A DNA stretch of 64,000 nucleotides from UBA8752 sp002336475 (GTDB taxonomy: Bacteria > Bacteroidota > Bacteroidia > Flavobacteriales_D > Sanyastnellaceae), in contig OX044365.1 in assembly GCA_943846755.1 (NCBI GenBank), positions 1,302,001-1,366,000 of the forward strand, written 5' to 3'. Made by a program: the position numbers and the translations under genes. Positions 52,045 to 60,364 of this stretch are shown piece after piece. How positions within the stretch are numbered: the stretch's first letter is position 1; every line of letters begins with the position of its first letter. Under the pieces are notes generated by a model. That model saw only the letters and a list, made by a program, of their open reading frames with translations. It did not search any database and was not told the DNA's origin.

Positions 52045-53994
52045 ATGCTCGCGCGAATTTTCTCCCTTTCCCCTTCATTGTTGCTTGGCATCGTGTTGGG
52101 CGGCATGGTAACCATATCCAGCTGTGCCCGCCTCCATGTTGAAGAAGGCCAAGCTGCTTATGATGAGCTCCGGTATCAGGATGCCATCCACCACTTTGGC
52201 AAGGCCGTTCAACGGATTCCCAGCCCAGAGTCTTATCGCATGTTGGCCTCCTCGCATGCCCTGATCAATGAGCCACAGGAAGCTTCGGCTGCCTATGCCA
52301 TTTTGGTGACGCAGCCAGAGGCCACAGATGCAGACCGCATCTCCTATGCCGAGACGCTCTTCAAACAGAAGCGTTACCCAGAAGCTGAACGCCTGCTCAA
52401 TGCAGTCAGTCAGCGCGATCCTAGCAATGAAGTTGCCGCCGCTTTGCGCCAGAGCGCAATGCTGGCCCAAGATGGTTCAAGGGACACCACGGCATTTGAG
52501 CTCGAACCCTTCTCTACCGAAGGCATACGGTCTGCTTTTGCGCCCTACAGGTATGGCAACACCTTGTATTTCACAGGCGCACTCGAAAAGCAAGGCGCTC
52601 GAGATCCTTACACCGACCTCAGCTACACCGATCTGTATCAGATTCCTGTTTCCGGAGGGACACCCACCTTGGTACCTGGTGTCAACGGGCCGTACCACGA
52701 TGGCATCGCCACCATTTCTCCTGACGGATCCAAGATCTTCTATACCCGAAGCTCTCACGCCCCTGAGAAATCTGGCAAACTGCTGCTCGATGATGCATCG
52801 GTCAACAACACCACCATCTTCTATGCGAGAAAGGGCTTAGAGGCTTGGACAAACGACATTGAAATCGGTCTAAGCGATGGGTCGAACATGTATGCACACC
52901 CTGCCTACAGTCCCGATGGATCGACCTTGTATTTCTCGAGTGACATGCCCGGTGGGTATGGAGGTATGGACCTCTATCGCTTGGAACGCAATGGTGATAC
53001 CTGGTCCTTCCCTCCTGTCAATTTGGGTCCCGCAGTGAACAGCGCAGGTGATGATGTCTTTCCCAGCCTGAAAGGCAACGACACTTTGTTCTTTGCCTCT
53101 GACGCCCAGATCACTTTGGGTGGATTGGATGTGTTGTACTCCGTGAAAGAAGCCCATGGCGTTTGGGGCAATCCTGTTCACCTGGACTACCCCCTGAACA
53201 GCCAAAGCGACGACTTCTGTATCTCTTTTGATGATGGCGGAAAATCAGGTTTTGTGTCGTCAGACCGCTTCGGTTATGACCGGATCATGAAGTTCCGTGT
53301 TGTTGAACGGCCCTTGACCATCCGAGGCATGGTTGTCGACAGCGAAACGGGTGAGCCCATTGCCAACGCCAATGTCGACCTGCTCGATGCAGAAGACGGA
53401 AGCGCAGTATCTCTTCAAAGCGACGATGACGGCCGTTTTGAACTGAACCTACCTCATGGCAGAAGCTTCCGCGCCGAAGCGACCATGGAGACTTACTTCG
53501 CCGAGAACATCACCTTGGATACCCCTGACGACGTCTTGGTGCGTGACATGGAGGTGACCATTGTGTTGACCCCGACGAGTGAGCTCAACAGCGATGAATA
53601 CGCCAGTGCGATCCGAGAGGGTGACAGCTTTGAACTGCCAGAAATTCGCTGGGATTACGACAGTTACCGTCTGCGCGACGAAGCCAAGCCGGCACTGTCC
53701 TTGGTAGCAGAATTCCTGCGCAACCGTCCAGGCATCGAAGTCGAACTTCGGTCCCATTGTGACGCGCGCGGCACCGACCGCTACAACCAACGCTTGAGTG
53801 AACGGCGTGCTGCCTCCGCTGCCCGCTATCTAAAAGACCTTGGTGTTGCTGCCAATCAAGTTTCCCCCGTCGGTGTCGGCGAAGGAGAATTGCGCAATGA
53901 GTGCGGCAATGGCATTCCTTGTTCGGAAGCCAAGCACCAAGAAAATCGAAGAACTGAGTTCCTTGTGATCCGCACTCCGGACCGCGAGAACTAA
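52045..53994 (+). CDS. PorE-like OmpA family protein (TPR, PD40 propeller, CarboxypepD_reg, OmpA)
   Basis: A 649-residue lipoprotein-like cell-envelope protein. Signal with lipobox ISSC; TPR-like helices about 30-150; PD40/WD40-type propeller about 160-415 (HPAYSPDGSTLYFSSDMPGGYGGMD); a carboxypeptidase-regulatory-like beta domain about 420-505 (IRGMVVDSETGEPIANANVDL); OmpA peptidoglycan-binding domain from about 530 (FLRNRPGIEVELRSHCDARG, NRRTEFLVI). This order is that of PorE, the T9SS part that anchors PorP-containing assemblies to peptidoglycan. Here it likely ties the adjacent PorP/SprF-like barrel to the wall. Ended by a terminator shared with eno. Confidence 0.88.
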   Translation: MLARIFSLSPSLLLGIVLGGMVTISSCARLHVEEGQAAYDELRYQDAIHHFGKAVQRIPSPESYRMLASSHALINEPQEASAAYAILVTQPEATDADRISYAETLFKQKRYPEAERLLNAVSQRDPSNEVAAALRQSAMLAQDGSRDTTAFELEPFSTEGIRSAFAPYRYGNTLYFTGALEKQGARDPYTDLSYTDLYQIPVSGGTPTLVPGVNGPYHDGIATISPDGSKIFYTRSSHAPEKSGKLLLDDASVNNTTIFYARKGLEAWTNDIEIGLSDGSNMYAHPAYSPDGSTLYFSSDMPGGYGGMDLYRLERNGDTWSFPPVNLGPAVNSAGDDVFPSLKGNDTLFFASDAQITLGGLDVLYSVKEAHGVWGNPVHLDYPLNSQSDDFCISFDDGGKSGFVSSDRFGYDRIMKFRVVERPLTIRGMVVDSETGEPIANANVDLLDAEDGSAVSLQSDDDGRFELNLPHGRSFRAEATMETYFAENITLDTPDDVLVRDMEVTIVLTPTSELNSDEYASAIREGDSFELPEIRWDYDSYRLRDEAKPALSLVAEFLRNRPGIEVELRSHCDARGTDRYNQRLSERRAASAARYLKDLGVAANQVSPVGVGEGELRNECGNGIPCSEAKHQENRRTEFLVIRTPDREN

Positions 53995-54032
53995 AGCCCC
54001 TTCGACCTTTACCAAAGACCAACCACCAAAAG

Positions 54033-54066
54033 AAACGGGGGACCTGAGGGTCCCCCGTTTCTTTTT
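54033..54066. terminator. Strong, probably two-way terminator between PorE-like gene and eno
   Basis: A 12-bp perfect stem (AAACGGGGGACC at 54033-54044, complement at 54049-54060) with a four-base loop. The forward strand ends in CTTTTT and the reverse in TTTCTTTT, so it can serve both convergent genes. Confidence 0.9.
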
Positions 54067-54103
54067 GACTCCCCAAGAGGAAAGTCTATTTGTCCCGCAT
54101 TCC

Positions 54104-55381
54104 TCAGGCGAAATGTGGACCGGGATAATATGCATTGTCACCCAACTCCTCCTCAATGCGGAGCAACTGGTTGTACTTGGCGATCCGGTCACTGCGAGAA
54201 GCGCTGCCCGTTTTGATTTGACCTGTAGACAGTGCCACAGCCAAGTCGGCGATCGTCGTGTCCTCCGTCTCACCACTGCGGTGGCTCATCACGCTGGTGT
54301 AACCACAACGGTTGGCCAACTGCACCGCCTCGATGGTCTCGGTCAATGTTCCGATCTGGTTCACCTTGATCAGAATGGAATTGGCCACACCTTCTTCGAT
54401 GCCACGGCTTAGGCGCTCTACGTTGGTCACAAAGAGGTCGTCTCCGACCAACTGTGTGTTTTCACCCAAGGCATCCGTCATGAGCTTCCAAGTGGCCCAG
54501 TCGTCTTCGTCGCATCCGTCTTCGATGCTGATGATGGGGTACTTTCCACGAAGCTCCTTCCAGTAATCGACCCAGGCTGCACCGTCCATTTGCTGGCCCG
54601 TGCCCGAGAGGATGTACAGGCCCTTCTCCTTGTCGTAGAACTCACTGCTTGCTGCATCCAGTGCCAATTGGAAGTCCTCATTGGGCTTGTAGCCCGCCTT
54701 CTCAATGGCCATCAAAATGGTGTCCAGCGCCTCTTCATTGGAGTTGAGATTGGGAGCGAAACCGCCCTCGTCTCCCACATTCGTGCTCAGGCCTTTGCTG
54801 CTCAACACCTTCTTGAGGTGGTGAAACACTTCCGCACCCATGCGCAAGCCATCAGCGAAGGTATCTGCCCCAACAGGCATGATCATGAACTCCTGGATGT
54901 CAATGGCATTGTCTGCGTGCGACCCCCCGTTGATGATGTTCATCATGGGAACCGGCATCAGATTGGCGTTGACGCCACCGATGTAGCGGTAGAGTGGCTG
55001 ACCCAAAGAACCTGCGGCAGCTTTGGCTGCTGCCAAGCTTACACCCAAAAGGGCGTTTGCCCCGAGATTGCCTTTGTTCTCAGTTCCATCGAGATCGATC
55101 AAAGTATGGTCGATGCCCACCTGATCGAAGATGTCCATGCCTCCGAGTTCCTCGGCGATGGTCACGTTGATGTTTGATACCGCCTTCTTGACGCCCTTGC
55201 CGAGGTAGCGGCTTTCATCTCCATCGCGGAGCTCCACAGCCTCGTGAATGCCTGTGCTCGCCCCGGAAGGAACAGCTGCACGTCCTACGACGCCCTCGCC
55301 TGTAACGACTTCAACCTCAACGGTTGGATTGCCCCTGGAATCCAGGATTTCACGGGCATGAATGTGATCAATGTATTGCAT
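54104..55381 (-). CDS. eno: Enolase
   Basis: Converts 2-phosphoglycerate to phosphoenolpyruvate in glycolysis. Full-length, 425 residues, with the family blocks REILDSRGNPTVEVEV, PSGASTG, the metal ligands in ISIEDGCDEDDW and LVGDDLFVTN, KVNQIGT (catalytic lysine) and SHRSGETEDT. It follows carA by 2 bases on the same strand. Confidence 0.98.
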   Translation of the reverse strand: MQYIDHIHAREILDSRGNPTVEVEVVTGEGVVGRAAVPSGASTGIHEAVELRDGDESRYLGKGVKKAVSNINVTIAEELGGMDIFDQVGIDHTLIDLDGTENKGNLGANALLGVSLAAAKAAAGSLGQPLYRYIGGVNANLMPVPMMNIINGGSHADNAIDIQEFMIMPVGADTFADGLRMGAEVFHHLKKVLSSKGLSTNVGDEGGFAPNLNSNEEALDTILMAIEKAGYKPNEDFQLALDAASSEFYDKEKGLYILSGTGQQMDGAAWVDYWKELRGKYPIISIEDGCDEDDWATWKLMTDALGENTQLVGDDLFVTNVERLSRGIEEGVANSILIKVNQIGTLTETIEAVQLANRCGYTSVMSHRSGETEDTTIADLAVALSTGQIKTGSASRSDRIAKYNQLLRIEEELGDNAYYPGPHFA

Positions 55382-55383
55382 GT

Positions 55384-56517
55384 TCAGACAGGCTGTGTTG
55401 TGCCTTGTTGTGTGATGTGCGTAATGAAACGGTCAAATAAATGCCGGCTGTCGTGTGGGCCTGCACTGGCCTCGGGGTGGAATTGAACCGAAAAGACCGG
55501 TTGACCTTCGATTTTAATGCCGGCCACGGTGCCGTCGTTGAGGTGTTCGTGGGTGACGGTTACGCCCTCCACTTCGGATAAGGAGTCCCGGCTGACCACA
55601 AACCCATGGTTCTGGGAAGTGATCTCACACTTTCCGCTTTCGAGGTCTTTCACAGGGTGATTCACACCTCGGTGGCCTTGGAACATCTTCTCGGTGCGCA
55701 ATCCTTGGCTCAATGCGATCAATTGATGCCCAAGACAAATACCAAATACCGGCTGACCGAGTGTTATGATGTCTCGGATCAAAGAGATGGTCTCTGGCAT
55801 CGCAGAGGGGTCACCAGGACCATTCGAAATCATCCAGCCGGTGGGTTTCCATGCCCGCATCTCCTCCAGTCCAGTCGACATGGGGAACTGGCGCACAAAG
55901 GCCCCTCGTTCTGTGAGACAGCGGGTGATGTTTTCCTTGTTGCCAAGGTCCAGCAGTGCAATGCGCACAGCGCTCTCCGGATCACCGGCGTCTTCGGCTG
56001 CTTGGCGCGTCACCCCACTAGATAGCTCCAGTCCTTCCATAGAAGGGGTGTCTTTCAAACGGGACAACAATTCTGGCTCAGGTGTGCCGTCATTGGAAAT
56101 CAGCGCATTCATCGCGCCACAATCGCGGATGTGCTGAATGAGCCCGCGTGTGTCGATGTCTGCAATGCCGACAATCCCATCTCGGCCCAAGCGGTCCGCA
56201 AGGGGTTCAATGTCTCCGATGCGGCTCGCCACTTCGCTGAAGTTCCGGACGACCAGTCCTGCAATTTGAGTGCTGCCACTCTCATTCTCTGCGCTGTGGA
56301 CTCCATAGTTTCCTATGTGGGGAGTCGCCATGACCAGCACCTGACCCTTATAGCTTGGGTCGGTGAAGATTTCCTGGTATCCATACATCCCTGTATTGAA
56401 TGCCACTTCGCCGGTCGTCGTGCCTGTGGCACCGATCGCGGCACCCTCGAAGCGTGTGCCATCCTCCAACAGCAGGACCGCCCGCCGTGAGGCGCCTTGT
56501 GAATCGTTGTGCGTCAT
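55384..56517 (-). CDS. carA: Carbamoyl-phosphate synthase small subunit
   Basis: Glutamine amidotransferase subunit that releases ammonia for carbamoyl phosphate, the entry to pyrimidine and arginine synthesis. From ATG 56517 it has 377 residues: N-terminal CarA domain (FNTGMYGYQEIFTDPSY) and class I amidotransferase domain with catalytic C261 (FGICLGHQ), H347 and E349 (QFHPEA). The large subunit is not in this window. Located right before eno, with no terminator between, and just after the rplQ terminator. Confidence 0.97.
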   Translation of the reverse strand: MTHNDSQGASRRAVLLLEDGTRFEGAAIGATGTTTGEVAFNTGMYGYQEIFTDPSYKGQVLVMATPHIGNYGVHSAENESGSTQIAGLVVRNFSEVASRIGDIEPLADRLGRDGIVGIADIDTRGLIQHIRDCGAMNALISNDGTPEPELLSRLKDTPSMEGLELSSGVTRQAAEDAGDPESAVRIALLDLGNKENITRCLTERGAFVRQFPMSTGLEEMRAWKPTGWMISNGPGDPSAMPETISLIRDIITLGQPVFGICLGHQLIALSQGLRTEKMFQGHRGVNHPVKDLESGKCEITSQNHGFVVSRDSLSEVEGVTVTHEHLNDGTVAGIKIEGQPVFSVQFHPEASAGPHDSRHLFDRFITHITQQGTTQPV

Positions 56518-56613
56518 CGGAGCGCGAAGATAGTCCGCAATAGCAGCCTTGCACGTATTTAAAGGCAGCAAGGCAAGAACAGGATTTGAACAGTCTACCT
56601 GGTCTGATTCAAC

Positions 56614-56645
56614 GAAAAAAGGAGGCCTTTTGGGCCTCCTTTTTC
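56614..56645 (-). terminator. Terminator at the end of the ribosomal operon
   Basis: Perfect stem AAAAAGGAGGCC (56616-56627) and its complement (56633-56644) with a five-base loop; on the reverse strand it is followed by T residues. It lies 23 bases beyond the rplQ stop and about 100 bases before the carA start. Confidence 0.85.
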
Positions 56646-56666
56646 AATGATGTGGAATACTCTGCT

Positions 56667-57476
56667 TTATTCGGCAGGCTTCTCTTCTTCTCCTTCGGCA
56701 GGTGCAGCATCGTCAGCAGCAGGTGCTTCCTCAGCAGCAGGTGCTTCCTCAGCAGCAGGTGCTTCCTCAGCAGCAGGCGCTTCCTCAGCAGCAGGCGCTT
56801 CCTCAGCAGCAGGCGCTTCCTCAGCAGCAGGCGCTTCCTCAGCAGCAGGCGCTTCCTCAGCAGCAGGCGCTTCCTCAGCAGCAGGCGCTTCCTCAGCAGC
56901 AGGCGCTTCCTCAGCAGCAGGCGCTTCCTCAGCAGCAGGCGCTTCCTCAGCAGCAGGCGCTTCCTCAGCAGCAGGCGCTTCCTCAGCAGCAGGTGCTTCC
57001 TCAGCAGCAGGTGCTTCAGCAGTAGCTGTTTCGACTGCAGCAGCTGGAGCATCAGCTCCACCACGGCGAGAACGGCGACTGCGCTTGCGCTTAGACTTGG
57101 TTTCGTTGCCATAGATCTCGTTGAAGTCAACGAGCTCGATGATGCACATCTCGGCATTGTCACCCAAACGGTTTCCAATGCGAACGATCCGGGTGTAGCC
57201 ACCCTCACGGGTCGCAACCTTGGGCCCCACTGCTGTGAACAGCTCGCTGATGGCATTCTTATCCCGCATGTACCGGAAGCAAATCCGGCGGTTGTGGGTT
57301 GAATCCTCCTTTGAACGGTTCACGAGTGGCTCCACAAATCCGCGAAGAGCCTTGGCCTTCGCCAAAGTCGTCGTGATCCGCTTGTGCTCGATCAAGCTGC
57401 AGGCCATATTGGCCAACATCGCCTTTCTGTGGGCGGTCTTGCGACCGAGGTGGTTAAATTTCTTTCCGTGTCTCAT
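56667..57476 (-). CDS. rplQ: 50S ribosomal protein L17 with long repetitive C-terminal tail
   Basis: Residues 1-120 are normal L17 (MRHGKKFNHLGRKTAHRKAMLANM; TTLAKAKALRGFVEPLVN), which sits near the exit tunnel of the large subunit. After a basic KSKRKRSRRSRRGG patch, about 125 residues follow that repeat A-P-A-A-E-E some 16 times and end AAPAEGEEEKPAE. L17 is usually 115-160 residues, so the protein is about twice normal length. The tail is acidic and low-complexity, encoded by an 18-bp tandem repeat. Last gene of the ribosomal operon, right after rpoA (24 bases). Confidence 0.95.
   Translation of the reverse strand: MRHGKKFNHLGRKTAHRKAMLANMACSLIEHKRITTTLAKAKALRGFVEPLVNRSKEDSTHNRRICFRYMRDKNAISELFTAVGPKVATREGGYTRIVRIGNRLGDNAEMCIIELVDFNEIYGNETKSKRKRSRRSRRGGADAPAAAVETATAEAPAAEEAPAAEEAPAAEEAPAAEEAPAAEEAPAAEEAPAAEEAPAAEEAPAAEEAPAAEEAPAAEEAPAAEEAPAAEEAPAAEEAPAAEEAPAAEEAPAADDAAPAEGEEEKPAE
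56713..57018. repeat. 18-bp tandem repeat inside rplQ
   Basis: About 16 copies of the unit GCTTCCTCAGCAGCAGGC (reverse complement codes P-A-A-E-E-A). Middle copies are identical; the outermost three on the left and two on the right carry GGT instead of GGC. Repeat length is a multiple of three, so copy changes keep the frame. Confidence 0.95.
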
Positions 57477-57500
57477 GGTGACGGACTTTGAGGGCTCGGA

Positions 57501-58493
57501 TTACTCCGCGTCCAACTTGTACTTGCTGACGTTCATGCCGAATTGCAGGCCCTTGCTCTCTACGAGGTCCTCGAGCTCGGTCAAGCTCTTTTTGCCGAAG
57601 TTGCGGAACTTCAACAGATCATTCTTGTTGTAGGCCACGAGGTCACCGAGCGAGTCGATGTCCGCTGCTTTCAAGCAGTTCAAGGCACGTACGCTTAGAT
57701 CCATGTCTACGAGCTTGGTCTTGAGCAAGTGGCGCATGTGAAGCGACCCCTCATCCAATTCTTCGGACTCGTTCTTTTCGACAAAGTCAAGCGTGATCCG
57801 CTCCTCACTGAACAACATGAAGTGCTCGATCAAGATGCGCGCAGCTTCCTGCAGTGCATCCTTTGGTGCAATCGAACCGTCACACTGCAACTCAATGATC
57901 AGCTTCTCATAGTCGGTCTTCTGCTCCACACGGAAGTTCTCCACCTCGTACTTGACGTTGCGGATGGGTGTGAAGATGGAATCAATGAAGATGGCGTCCA
58001 CTGCAGACTCTTCATTTCTGTTCTCATCGGCAGGAACGTAACCACGTCCCTTTTCGATGCGCATTTCCATGTTCAATTGAACCCCAGAATCGAGGTTGCA
58101 AATCACATGGTCCGGGTTCATAACCTGGAAAGCTGAGGTGAACTTGCCGATGTCGCCTGCCACGAATGTATCCTGGCCGCCAATGACGATGTTGACCACC
58201 TCGTGGTCTACATCTTCAATTTGACGCTTAAAACGAACCTGCTTGAGGTTGAGCACCATTTCGGTGACATCCTCCACCACACCTTTGATGGTGCTGAATT
58301 CGTGCTCCACACCTTCGATGCGGATTTGTGTTATGGCATAGCCCTCCAAGCTGGAGAGCATAATGCGGCGGAGCGCATTGCCGATGGTCACACCAAATCC
58401 TGGCTCCAGTGGACGGAATTCAAACCGTCCGCTGAAGTCATCAGACTCGAGCATAATGACCTTGTCTGGCTGCTGAAAATCGAGAATCGCCAT
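57501..58493 (-). CDS. rpoA: DNA-directed RNA polymerase subunit alpha
   Basis: Full-length 330-residue alpha subunit: N-terminal dimerisation domain (FEFRPLEPGFGVTIGNALRRIMLSSLEG as a pattern over residues 25-50) and C-terminal domain that binds UP elements and activators (NCLKAADIDSLGDLV, RNFGKKSLTELEDLV). Located between rpsD and rplQ as in most bacteria. Confidence 0.99.
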   Translation of the reverse strand: MAILDFQQPDKVIMLESDDFSGRFEFRPLEPGFGVTIGNALRRIMLSSLEGYAITQIRIEGVEHEFSTIKGVVEDVTEMVLNLKQVRFKRQIEDVDHEVVNIVIGGQDTFVAGDIGKFTSAFQVMNPDHVICNLDSGVQLNMEMRIEKGRGYVPADENRNEESAVDAIFIDSIFTPIRNVKYEVENFRVEQKTDYEKLIIELQCDGSIAPKDALQEAARILIEHFMLFSEERITLDFVEKNESEELDEGSLHMRHLLKTKLVDMDLSVRALNCLKAADIDSLGDLVAYNKNDLLKFRNFGKKSLTELEDLVESKGLQFGMNVSKYKLDAE

Positions 58494-58514
58494 TTCGGTT
58501 GTGCTGGGTTGTGA

Positions 58515-59120
58515 TTACTTACTATAAAGCTCGACGATGAGTGACTCCTTGATGTTCTCAGGAATCTGGTCACGGCTTGGAACGGAAATGACCGTTCCTG
58601 CGACGGAATTGCCATCCCAGTCCAACCATTCGTGGCGCTGACCACCTGAGGCCAATGCTTCGGACACGACTTCGAGGGACTTGGACTTTTCCCGGACACC
58701 GACAACGTCACCAGGACGCACTCGGTATGATGGGATATTGACCACACTTCCATTGACTGTGATGTGCCTGTGTCCAACCAGCTGACGCGCTCCACGACGG
58801 GTGGGGCTCATGTTCAGACGGAAAACGACATTGTCGAGGCGCAACTCACAGAACTGGAGCAACACCTCACCGGTGATGCCGGGTTTGTTCTGAGCGCGCT
58901 CGAACATGTTGCGGAACTGGCGTTCAAGAATACCATAGGTATACTTCGCCTTCTGCTTTTCTGCGAGCTGAACGGAGTACTCTGACTCCTTCTTACGACG
59001 GCGATTCGGGCCGTGTTGGCCTGGTCCATAAGGACGGCGCTCCAGTGCCTTGTCTGGGCCAAAAATGGCCTCCTTGAATCGGCGGGTGATCTTGGACTTG
59101 GGTCCGCGGTAACGTGCCAT
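58515..59120 (-). CDS. rpsD: 30S ribosomal protein S4
   Basis: Primary 16S rRNA-binding protein, 201 residues, start MARYRGPKSKITRRFKEAIF, with the S4 RNA-binding domain (RLDNVVFRLNMSPTRRGARQLVGHRHITVNG region). The zinc-finger cysteines of some S4 proteins are absent, as in many Bacteroidota. Ends 21 bases before rpoA. Confidence 0.99.
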   Translation of the reverse strand: MARYRGPKSKITRRFKEAIFGPDKALERRPYGPGQHGPNRRRKKESEYSVQLAEKQKAKYTYGILERQFRNMFERAQNKPGITGEVLLQFCELRLDNVVFRLNMSPTRRGARQLVGHRHITVNGSVVNIPSYRVRPGDVVGVREKSKSLEVVSEALASGGQRHEWLDWDGNSVAGTVISVPSRDQIPENIKESLIVELYSK

Positions 59121-59153
59121 GTTGTCTTGCTTGTTTCTTTCGGTTCCCTGGAA

Positions 59154-59540
59154 TCAGACGCGGCGGTGCTTGGGTGGGCGGCAGCCGTTGTGAGGCATGG
59201 GGGTAATGTCCATGATCTCCGTCACTTCAATCCCCATGTTGTGCAAGGTGCGGATGGCGCTCTCACGCCCGCTTCCTGGCCCCTTGACGAAGACCTTCAC
59301 TTTTTTCAAACCATACTCCATGGCTTCCTTGCCACAATCCTCTGCTGCACACTGAGCTGCATAAGGCGTGTTCTTTTTGGAGCCGCGGAATCCCATCTTA
59401 CCTGAACTTGACCAGGAAATAACCTGCCCAGTGGCATTGGTGAGGGAAATGATGATGTTGTTGAAGGAGGCGTGGATGTGGGCTTGGCCCGTGCCATCTA
59501 CTTTAACCTTCTTCTTCGACTTTTTTGTGGTCTTGGCCAT
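59154..59540 (-). CDS. rpsK: 30S ribosomal protein S11
   Basis: 128 residues; family blocks HASFNNIIISLTNATGQVISWSS and GIEVTEIMDITPMPHNGCRPPKHRRV. Forms part of the 30S platform near the E site. Lies between rpsM and rpsD. Confidence 0.99.
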   Translation of the reverse strand: MAKTTKKSKKKVKVDGTGQAHIHASFNNIIISLTNATGQVISWSSSGKMGFRGSKKNTPYAAQCAAEDCGKEAMEYGLKKVKVFVKGPGSGRESAIRTLHNMGIEVTEIMDITPMPHNGCRPPKHRRV

Positions 59541-59587
59541 CTTATGGGGAGTTGATCGATTCTGAGTCCCAGGTCAGGGACAGGGAA

Positions 59588-59953
59588 TTACTTCTTCTTG
59601 TTGGCTACTGTCTTCCGCTTTCCTTTACGGGTACGGGAGTTGTTCTTGGTCCGCTGTCCGCGGAGAGGAAGGCCTAAACGGTGGCGGATGCCGCGCTGGC
59701 AACCGATGTCCATCAGGCGCTTGATGTTCATCTGGACTTCAGAGCGAAGCTCACCTTCAACACGGATCTCAGAGATGATCTCGCGAATTTTGGTGATTTC
59801 CTCATCAGACCAATCTTGGACGCGCTTGTCTTCAGTGACAGCGGCCTTGGAGAGAATGTCCGCGGAGCGGGAGTGTCCAATGCCGTAGACATATGTCAGG
59901 GCAATTACTCCTCGCTTATTCCGTGGGATGTCGATACCGGCGATACGGGCCAT
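59588..59953 (-). CDS. rpsM: 30S ribosomal protein S13
   Basis: 121 residues, start MARIAGIDIPRNKRGVIALTYVYGIG, with the GIGHSRSADIL helix and the basic C-terminal tail RGQRTKNNSRTRKGKRK that contacts the P-site tRNA. Normal length. Confidence 0.99.
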   Translation of the reverse strand: MARIAGIDIPRNKRGVIALTYVYGIGHSRSADILSKAAVTEDKRVQDWSDEEITKIREIISEIRVEGELRSEVQMNIKRLMDIGCQRGIRHRLGLPLRGQRTKNNSRTRKGKRKTVANKKK

Positions 59954-59977
59954 GGCTAATGCGTTTAAGCTTCAGGA

Positions 59978-60094
59978 TTAACCCTGACGCTGCTTGAATT
60001 TGGGGTTCTTCTTATTGATGACAAAGAGTCGTCCCTTGCGTCGGACGATCTTGCAATCCGCAGAGCGGACTTTGAGGGAAGCACGGGTCTTCAT
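59978..60094 (-). CDS. rpmJ: 50S ribosomal protein L36
   Basis: 38 residues on the reverse strand: MKTRASLKVRSADCKIVRRKG, then RLFVINKKNPKFKQRQG. Only one of the four zinc ligands of classic L36 (C14) remains, so this is the zinc-free form; the basic C-terminus matches the family. Position between infA and rpsM is the standard one. Confidence 0.95.
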   Translation of the reverse strand: MKTRASLKVRSADCKIVRRKGRLFVINKKNPKFKQRQG

Positions 60095-60108
60095 ATCGGT
60101 CTATTTTC

Positions 60109-60327
60109 TTATTTGTAGCGAAAGGAAATGCGGCCTTTGCTCAGGTCGTACGGACTCATGTCCACGCGAACCCTGTCTCCAGGAAGAATCTTGATGTAGA
60201 ACTTCCTCATCTTTCCGGAGATGTGCGCCGTGATGACGTGACCGTTCTCGAGCTCTACACGGAACATAGCGTTCCCGAGTGCTTCGGTGATGGTTCCGTC
60301 TTGCGTTATCGACGCTTGTTTGGCCAT
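60109..60327 (-). CDS. infA: Translation initiation factor IF-1
   Basis: 72 residues with an S1-type OB fold (ITQDGTITEALGNAMFRVELENGHVITAHISGKMRKFYI pattern; GDRVRVDMSPYDLSKGRISFRYK). Binds the A site of the 30S subunit during initiation. Sits between map and rpmJ, 14 bases before rpmJ. Confidence 0.99.
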   Translation of the reverse strand: MAKQASITQDGTITEALGNAMFRVELENGHVITAHISGKMRKFYIKILPGDRVRVDMSPYDLSKGRISFRYK

Positions 60328-60364
60328 GGATGTGTGTTTTCCGTTTCCTATTTGGTGTTACGCC

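Noticed and set aside
56713..57018. Possible CRISPR array
   Set aside because: Units of 18 bases are directly adjacent without spacers and code for protein in frame; no cas genes are nearby.
56586..57302. Forward frames over the rplQ repeat (Ser/Arg-Phe-Leu, Ala-Gly-Ser and Gln-Gln-Val/Ala-Leu-Pro repeats)
   Set aside because: All three are by-products of the 18-bp repeat, which keeps every frame open; the L17 frame is the genuine one.
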